Part shown: positions 56,670 to 64,000 of the stretch, in pieces | Position numbering within the stretch: position 1 is the stretch's first letter | Layout of the letters: the number at the start of each line of letters is the position of its first letter | Assembly: GCA_024760905.1 (NCBI GenBank) | Contig: CM045746.1 | Coordinates: 11,586,466 to 11,650,465 of the forward strand | Source: Plotosus lineatus | Lineage: Eukaryota; Chordata; Actinopteri; Siluriformes; Plotosidae | Direction: 5' to 3' | DNA length: 64,000 nucleotides | Position numbers and translations under genes: made by a program | The notes under the pieces: model-generated | Seen by the model: the letters and a program-made list of their open reading frames with translations, nothing else | Database searches by the model: none | Told to the model about the DNA's origin: nothing

Positions 56670-56797
56670 AATTTTGACGCGGTGTCCTGGAGTTGCCATG
56701 ATGTCCCAGGTACACTCCTTCCTGCTGGGGTACTTATCAGGCCAGTTGGGGCTGCTGATGGTTCCGGTGGGGCTATGAATCTTGTGTTCACATGCCG
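56670..56797 (-). CDS. tll1: TLL1 exon: first half of CUB4
   Basis: Encodes (A)[20 protein letters not shown] and [20 protein letters not shown] followed by [30 protein letters not shown] is the tolloid CUB4 start, with ATPGHR as in TLL1 (BMP1 has STPGHR). Enters with a split Ala codon (phase 1), leaves in phase 0 at donor GTGAGA, and joins exactly to SFNEFE of the next exon. Confidence 0.95.
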
Positions 56798-57445
56798 CTA
56801 TGGATTCAGGGAAATTATAAAGGGCAGTGAAATCATGCAAGTACAGTATATCAAGGTGGAAATTCTAATAAAATGTATCGAATGTGTTCGAGCATGAAAA
56901 CTCCAAGTCCACAAAAAAAAATCTTCTGCAGAGGATTAGTACAAGAACGTTTTCTGAACACTGGCCCAGTTCCCAGGTGTCAGTGCTTTAGTTCAGCGTC
57001 ACCTGAGACGCACCTTTAAGAAAAGAGCCGGTTCTCTCCTTCCCTTTAGGCTGAACTTGTGTTCCCTTTGAAGCCCCATCAAGCTTTTCCCTCTCAGGGA
57101 GAGTCAGAAACGATAAATGCTAAATGGCTGCAGGAGAAACCGCCTTCCAGTAACCCGAGTTTCTCCCTCGGGAAAACTGAGTCAAGCCAAAGTCAAGTCA
57201 GAAAGGTCTTTCGGCCTTATGTCTTTTTTAAAAAAAAAAAAAAAAAAAGGCTGAAAGTCCCACAGTAAAAAGTCACTCCACCCTCTGGTTAAAGCAAAGG
57301 GACGTTAGTCACTAATCAAATCATACATTAGTGTGTGGGACAAAGTTGCCCTTAAAATAAGCCCATGACTCAGAGGAACTGGGTCAGACCAATATTTTTA
57401 ACCCTAGAGAGGGAAAGACATCCTTGTGTGTGCGTGCACGGGCAC

Positions 57446-57571
57446 CTTCTTTGCAGTCATGCTTGTTCTCGTGCAGTATAAAGCCGTTACGACACTGACA
57501 CACGTAGCTGCCAATGATGTTGATGCACTCATGCTGGCATCCACCGTTATCCTTTGAGCACTCATCCTTAT
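57446..57571 (-). CDS. tll1: TLL1 exon: EGF2, calcium-binding type
   Basis: Encodes (D)[40 protein letters not shown] and E plus one base. It is one complete EGF module with six cysteines. DKDEC is the calcium-binding start, and [10 protein letters not shown] fits the Asn/Asp beta-hydroxylation pattern C-x-N-x4-Y-x-C. Phase 1 on both sides, so the module is a symmetric exon. In the protein it links CUB3 to CUB4. Confidence 0.95.
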
Positions 57572-59730
57572 CTGACAGACAGACAGAGAGACAGATGGAT
57601 GTTCAGACCAGTCAGAAAACATCAGTACAGGAATGTGTAGGAATAAATTAAAATGCTTTTTCATAAAAGTCCAGTTAGTCCATTTCTAGCCGAAGGTTTG
57701 ACTAAATAATGGTCAAAGCAAAAGGCAGAATTAAAGGACAGATGAGAAGAGGCAGCATGTGCTTCCATCATCCTGTGAGATAGTAGATTCAGGAAGAGAA
57801 AGACTGTTACTGTATAATAAACAAGTGAATGCTGTACGAGTCACTTTTTTCCTTTAATGTCTGGAATGGACAAGTTGTTCATAAATCGATTAATTTGGTC
57901 AGATTAAAAAAAAAAAAAAAAAAATTAAAAAAATCCCATTTTCTCATCAGCAGTTTTTGAAAATCTAACTGCAAAAGTTGTCGGGTTTTTAATAGAGAGA
58001 TGAGGTGACCACCGAAGCTCAAAAGCTTAAGCTAAATGTAGGTAAAGTGACTGAAGTTGAGAAACTTGATGTTCAGCAATAAGTTGAGATCTTTATTTAT
58101 TCAAAAAGAACTTTACAAGAACCTGCTTATTTAAATTTTCTGCTTCACAGTACAGATGAAATGCCCAGTCTTTTACATTTAAAATGTATTAAACTCAAAC
58201 TCTGAACAAGCAACGTTCCAGCGAGGATTTTACAACGGGCATGATGCATCAGGGCAATAGAGGGCCCACCAGTGTAAGTACTTTATCACAACACACACCA
58301 GGTGGTTTGGGGCTTGTTTTGGTGGTAAAACCTGCATTCTGTCTCATGAGTTGTGGTAATTCCCAGCCCAAAGGGAGGAAGAAAAAAAGTTTCCCCATGT
58401 TAAAAGCTACAGAACCTATAGGAAAGTGACCAAAACATCACAGCAACCAAAATTGCAGGCTTCCTGCTGGCATGTATCCAATTTTTAAAATACAAAACAT
58501 AGCTAAAATTGTCAAACCCAATCCTAGGTATAAAAGATGTGACCGTATACTGCATATGTGCAAGATAAAACTTTGCTGCACTTTCAGTAAATTAGTAAAA
58601 AAGTTGCAAACAAAAATTAACATGCAGGGTCTGGCTAATTTTTGCAGTCCAAAGTGAGCCAATATATGAGAAAATGTAAAATATTAAACCACATGCATCC
58701 AACAGGTGTATATATTGCATATAATTATTCAAATCAGAGGAAAAACTAGGGGTAGGGGGGTAGGTAGCACTCTAGAGGAGCTGGACCTCATTTGTCAGGA
58801 CGATCACAATCTTACACACAAACATTTGTTTATAGAGTTTAAGGACAACATTGTTCTGGATAAAACAAACATTATAGGCAACAGAAACCCCAATAACATC
58901 CTTTTTTTTTTTTAAAAAAAAGAAAGGATTACCCACACACACACAGTGAGTCACTTTTGATTATGCCCGTGTATAATATTAAAATACTAGTATGTATACA
59001 CCTCAATTTTTTCCCCTGACAGAAAGGAGTCATATTTAACTAGCTTTGTGAGAAAATATAGTTTTCAATTCAATATAGTTTCCTATAAGCTACCATAGTT
59101 TCTAAAATGAAACTATATAGGAAACTATCGGATACAATGTTCAAGAAGTAACTTCTGAACGAGTCTGATGACGAAACTGGTACTGAAATGTCCAACATTG
59201 ACCTTTCACATTTTCTGTAGATTTAGAAGAAAATAGCTTTTCCTAATTTTAACATATTAGGTTAAATTGCATTAAAGGCTGGTAGAAGCACAATCATTCA
59301 TTGGAGAAGCAGCAGCATCAAATTATCAGTAGGATGACTCAAAGTCAATAAGTAACATGGACAGAATGATTAGCCTTCTAATAGCTTTCCCTCAATTGTG
59401 TAATTAGGTACACTGTGCTTATTGATGAATAAAAAAAAGTTGAGCTGGTCAAATACTCAAGTTAATAAATACCAATAAAAATCGGTGATCAGTGGGAGCA
59501 CAAGATGCACTGTTTAACATGGACAGGAAAGGTTATGTACATCTGTTGTAAGTCTGGTGCTTATTTCCCAATTTTCCCAAGCACATGTAAATTCTGTGGT
59601 TTACTGTGTGTGCACCTGTGCTCTGAATCATGTGGGTATTGGACCTGTGGAGACCTTAGCAGAGGCTCAGCAAGACATGAAAACAATGAGGTCTTTCTCT
59701 CGTCATTAAAAGGGTCTAAAGCAGAATGTA
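57572..59730. other. TLL1 intron, left of Tigger element G3
   Basis: AT-rich intron without exon or clear element. It contains A-runs near 57907 and a short (AC)n near 58932. Confidence 0.45.
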
Positions 59731-60368
59731 CAGTGGTACCTCACCTTACAAAAGATCCAACAAACAAAAAAAATCCAAGCTGCGAAACGCATTTACCTAA
59801 AATTTCCATCTCTGGATATGAAAAATTCACGTTACAAAACGTGCCATCTCAAAAATTCAAACAACTCGTGAATTGCTCTCCCATTGGCCATCTCCCAACA
59901 CCCTGCCACGCTGGCTCCCATTGGCTAGGAGGGAGCTGTATCTCCATATACCCATGATGCTTTTCGTGTGCCTTCAACCCATTGTTCATCACAGAGTTCT
60001 AACACAAAGGTCAGAGTTACCGTTGTTTCGTAAATTTTTATGAGTGTGCTCATTGCAACTTTATTTTTCTTCATTCATCATGGGCCCCAAGAAAGCAATT
60101 CCCAGTGCGAGTGAAAAGAAGCGGGCTCGTGACATCGCAAAGGAATATGGCCAAAACCTGTCTACCATCGATACGATATTGAACCAAAGGGAGGCCTTAA
60201 AAGGTATACTTTTATCATTTTTAAAGGGTTTGGGGGGTAGTATTGTGGGGCCTTGGAATGAATCAGGCCTTTTACATGTAAAATGCTACTCAATTTACGG
60301 GGGTGGGGTGGGGGGGGTTACGAAACCACTTCTGGAACGGATTAATTTCGTAAGGTGAGGGATGACTG
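59731..60368 (+). mobile_element. Tigger/pogo-like element G3 with transposase remnant
   Basis: 638 bp between TA (59729-59730 and 60369-60370). Ends are CAGTGGTACCTCACCTTAC and, inverted, GTAAGGTGAGGGATGACTG. The interior holds a short piece of Tigger transposase on the + strand. It lies in the 5.7-kb TLL1 intron. Confidence 0.82.
60080..60205 (+). pseudogene. Tigger transposase N-terminal HTH fragment
   Basis: MGPKKAIPSASEKKRARDIA followed by KEYGQNLSTIDTILNQREAL. The MGPKKA start and the EYG.N.STI.TIL helix-turn-helix are typical of Tigger/pogo transposases (CENP-B-type DNA-binding domain). The middle of this domain is deleted and everything after it is missing. It identifies the G and F families as Tigger-like. 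Confidence 0.75.
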
Positions 60369-60814
60369 TATATTAAAGCTCGATTATTCTGAAATTGTGT
60401 AGAGAAAATTAAACCCTTTCATAGAAACTTTACTGTCGGTAGTTGGTTTGAAGAATTTTCACAGAAGTCAAGCTAATGCACACTGTGCATGGACGTTCAG
60501 GTTTAAAAAAAAAAAAAAAAAATCCCACTAAGGAAAGTTTCTTGGGGGGGGGGGGGGGCATAGTCTACATGATCTTGAGGATTTTTTTTTTAATTAATAA
60601 ATTAGATGAGGCGTTCATATCTGGGTGAAGGCACCGAAAAACTGAGGCTTTTTGATATCCAGCTTTACTGACGAACGAAATTTTTATCCTTTTCGGCTCT
60701 TAAAATTACCACTTCTGCTGGGAAACTACAAAACATTTCACTTAATCACTCACTTGTCAAACCTGTGACCCTAGGAGTAAGCGGTTCTACAAATGAATTA
60801 AGCGAAATTTAATT

Positions 60815-60962
60815 TTTTTTACAGGGCCAACACACACAGGGCAACCTGGAGCAGCCAATTTGTTGAATGCTCTTGGTTGCAGTGCTCTTAGACTGTGGGA
60901 GGAACCAGGTGTACTTGGAGGAAACCCATGGGTAAAACATGCATACTTTACACAGAAATCGT
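60815..60962 (-). mobile_element. HE1-like SINE fragment
   Basis: Reverse-strand words GGGCAACCTGGAGCAGCCAA, GACTGTGGGAGGAACCAGG and GAGGAAACCCATGGGTAAAA are those of HE1-like fish SINEs. Confidence 0.6.
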
Positions 60963-61965
60963 GTTTATCACCTTGATGTGCTCATCCCAGTCACCCAATG
61001 TACAGATTTATCTGCCCTTCAAGCACCATTGTAAAGAATTTAAATATTTTGACATCCAAATAACCTGAATTCAATCAGAAGCAATTAAAAAGCATTTTGC
61101 TTGAGGCACATGACTTGCATTTTGCCCAGTAGTAAGTTACCATGACTAATCCAACATTAACAAATGATTGAAAATGCGTTGCAATTCACTGGCTTTCAAA
61201 GCTTGGGCCCACTTGGTCTCACAGACACACGAGGATTAGGTATGCATGGGAGGGCTTGGGGGACCTCCCAGAACCTCATGGCACCAGGCCAATAATAGGA
61301 GATCTAAGAACTTCCTTATCATGATTAATTTTTTCTCTTAATTTACCCATAATGCCTTTCCCTCTTTATTATTGTTGGTAAGAAGAAAGCTGTGCCATGA
61401 AAGTAAAACTGATCTTTCATAAACCACAGCAAAATCTTTTTACTGACTGATCCAGCATAAACAGATTGACCTGTTGAGAGAATTGGATGTAGGGTAAACA
61501 AATAGTGCTTGAGGTGCGTTTGTTGCCACTAAAAAAAAAAAAGAAAAGAAAAAAGGACTTCATATTACAGATAAATAACTGGATTACAGAAAGGCTCATC
61601 GATTCCCCAAAACCAATCATGGGAGAGACAGCTGTACCTGTGACCTTCCCTACGGCTGCTCTACGAGCAGAAGGATGTGGAGCTACGTCCAGACAGGACT
61701 TAAATATAAACATCTCGGCATCGCAGGGAGCAGGTTCATCTGTGTGAGAGAGTACCCCCAATATTACAGCACTGCAAAACATAAGATGAGCTCAAATACA
61801 ATGAATACATACTGAGTTCAGAAACGTAATACTCGTGAAATTAGGGTGTACCCTGACTTTTCCCATGTCGGCAGAGATGGGCTTCACCTTCTGTGAGGCC
61901 TTAGTAAAATTAAGCAGCTAAGCAAATGAGAGAAAGAGGGAGATTTTGTGTCTTGGTATGTCATT
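60963..61965. other. TLL1 intron, no other gene seen
   Basis: No exon or clear element. The open frames at 61417-61782 and 61505-61747 overlap on opposite strands and show no domain. Confidence 0.45.
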
Positions 61966-62310
61966 TTCTGAACCACTTCATCCATTTAGGGTTGCGGGGA
62001 AGCTGGAGCCCATCCCAGTCGACTCTGGGCAAAAAGGTGTGCTACACCTTGGACAGTTAGTCAGTCCATTGTCGGGTCAATACACACAACCAAATCACTT
62101 ACACTCGCACATAGGGGAAAATTGGAACAGCCAATTAGCTAAACGTGCATGTCTTTGGGCTTAGGGAAAAATCCAAAATGTCCAGAGGAAACCAATGCAA
62201 GCATGGGGAGAACATGCAAACTCCATACAGAAACGGCCTGACGAAGTCCAGGATTTGATCCCATGACCTTGCTTGCACATGCTAACCACTATGTCACTGC
62301 ACCACCAGTA
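61966..62310 (-). mobile_element. HE1-like SINE, nearly complete
   Basis: The tail is at the left (GAACCACTTCATCCATTTAG, GGTTGCGGGGAAGCTGGAGC), the middle has AACGTGCATGTCTTTGGGCT and GGGGAGAACATGCAAACTCC, and the tRNA-like head (GATTTGATCCCATGACCTTG, GCTAACCACTATGTCACTGC) is at the right. It is on the same strand as TLL1. Confidence 0.82.
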
Positions 62311-63249
62311 CATGCACTTATTTACATATCTATTTTTTTTTTAAACATGTACGAATACAACACAAATCATTACAAATTCTTTCAGCATGGAAGTTTCTCA
62401 GCTTGTCTTGCTTGATGTTCAGCCTAATTTTTTTTTTTTTTTAAATACCTCATTTTTAAAAATCTGGCATGCAGTCGTCACACCCATTTTTGGGCAGCAA
62501 AGTCCACATTACAAAATTTGATGAGAATGGATGCAAATGAGGTAAAGCCTCATTGAGTTTGATCTTATTACATGATCGAGAAAAGATTGCTGCTTGGAGC
62601 ATGTTTGGCTCAATGCATAATAATGAAGCATGAACCTGTTTGGGTTCGTCTAGGTCTCAAAAATTAAATGTGGAATTGCAGCAAGAACAATACACTGAAA
62701 TGACTTGGACCCTGCTGGTGATCGACGTGCATGTTGAGTTTGGACAAAATTTGAGGTGCGGGCTCGATATTCATCACTTTGGGCCGACCGGGTGTTCAGC
62801 CAGAATGTTCTCATGTGGTACTGAATTTGGGCAGTGTTCAAAGTTTCATGCTGGGTCAGCTCTCAAACACACACACACACACACACACACAATAGTGTAT
62901 TTGAAGATGGCTAAAGCAAGAGCATATGGAAATCCAGGCTTTGTTCAAGTTCTGTGCATTTCTCGGGACACAACACCAGGAGAAGGAACAGGGTTACCCA
63001 AACAGGATGACTGACCAAAAAAAAAAAAAAAAAAAAAAGTAAACAGAAATATAACTTCTGAAATCTAAACCACAAAACAACAGAGCTTGGATTATATAAC
63101 CGACCCCACAAAAGCTGGTTTATACAACCAAGTTCAAAAGCTTTTGGACAAAATCCAATCGCGTCAAACACACACATGTACGTCAACTAAATCCGCAGCA
63201 GAGGAATTCATTTCTAGTTACTGCGATGACAAACTAAAACTGTACTCAC
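62311..63249. other. TLL1 intron, no other gene seen
   Basis: Contains a CA repeat (62869-62891) and an A-run (63017-63038). No exon seen. Confidence 0.45.
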
Positions 63250-63430
63250 CAGAGAAGAAGTGTGCTTTGAAGCCTTTTTTTGAGACAGTGTTGTCCGACT
63301 TAAACTCGATGCGCATGTTGTTGTACTGGGAAGTGATGACCTCAGGAACTTCCGTGCCACAATATTTCCCATGAAGCTTCGAGTCAGACGAGAGGCCGCT
63401 CCGTACCTCAATAAAGTCATACTTACAGAC
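63250..63430 (-). CDS. tll1: TLL1 exon: second half of CUB3
   Basis: Encodes [60 protein letters not shown] plus one base. [37 protein letters not shown] is the tolloid CUB3 end, nearly as in mammals. Starts in phase 0, ends in phase 1 at donor GTGAGT. The acceptor (TGTTCATAAAG) lacks a good pyrimidine tract, but the frame and the protein match fix it. Confidence 0.94.
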
Positions 63431-63536
63431 CTTTATGAACAACACACAGGGTCACTGTACGAGTGTATATACAGTATTTGCAATTCTCTACAACAGCTGT
63501 CATTAATTTGATGATACACTGTTCATATTAGAGTTA

Positions 63537-63935
<399 letters not shown>

Positions 63936-64000
63936 TCACCACATGATGTGCCTTGTAGCGTAATCTAATTAAACATTCAAAGAAACAAAAAGATTGAGGA

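Overview
This window is nuclear DNA from a vertebrate, most likely a ray-finned (teleost) fish. It has spliced genes with GT-AG introns, very many dinucleotide microsatellites, and a dense load of SINEs, LINEs and Tc1, Tigger/pogo and hAT DNA transposons typical of fish genomes. The species cannot be fixed from the sequence. There are no bacterial operons, CRISPR arrays or RNA genes that I can support.

Two host genes are present, each only in part, and they point at each other. On the + strand seven consecutive coding exons (7066 to 29468) make the C-terminal two thirds of a testican, best matched to SPOCK3: follistatin/Kazal-like part, SPARC-type calcium-binding EF-hand module, thyroglobulin type-1 domain and an acidic tail with Ser-Gly dipeptides. 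On the - strand seven coding exons (63796 down to 51986) make the C-terminal part of a tolloid-like metalloproteinase, best matched to TLL1: CUB3, calcium-binding EGF2, CUB4, CUB5 and the C-terminus. All exon phases join correctly. The tail-to-tail SPOCK3/TLL1 arrangement is the one found on human chromosome 4q, which supports both names. The first SPOCK3 exons lie left of the window. The TLL1 prodomain, astacin protease, CUB1, CUB2 and EGF1 exons lie beyond position 64000.

The rest is introns and an intergenic stretch (about 32-51 kb) built from nested repeats. By region: 1-7 kb, intron with a tRNA-derived SINE and a Tigger element inside another Tigger element; 8.5-13.4 kb, a palindromic element split by a LINE (17-bp target duplication) and a dead Tc1 transposon; 13.9-15.7 kb, a cluster of SPOCK3 exons; 16.2-20.1 kb, a Tigger-like element holding a second LINE copy and a large foldback; 20.8-26.9 kb, a hairpin repeat and two further LINEs; 33.4-37.7 kb and 40.7-43.4 kb, decayed LINE copies hit by an L2 LINE, a hAT element and two SINEs; 44-50 kb, more SINEs, a hAT with a BED-finger remnant, and Tigger elements; 51.9-63.8 kb, TLL1 exons with Tigger elements and SINE remnants in the introns.

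The most interesting observations are these. (1) One tRNA-headed SINE family carries either of two 3' tails, and each tail matches the 3' end of a different LINE in this same window; one version also contains a piece of its LINE's 5' end. (2) Four SPOCK3 3' splice sites are built on TG microsatellites. (3) A 21-bp tandem repeat lies downstream of SPOCK3 and reads as heptads. (4) SINE sequence lies within about 10-20 bp of splice donors in both genes. No gene system of unknown type was found.
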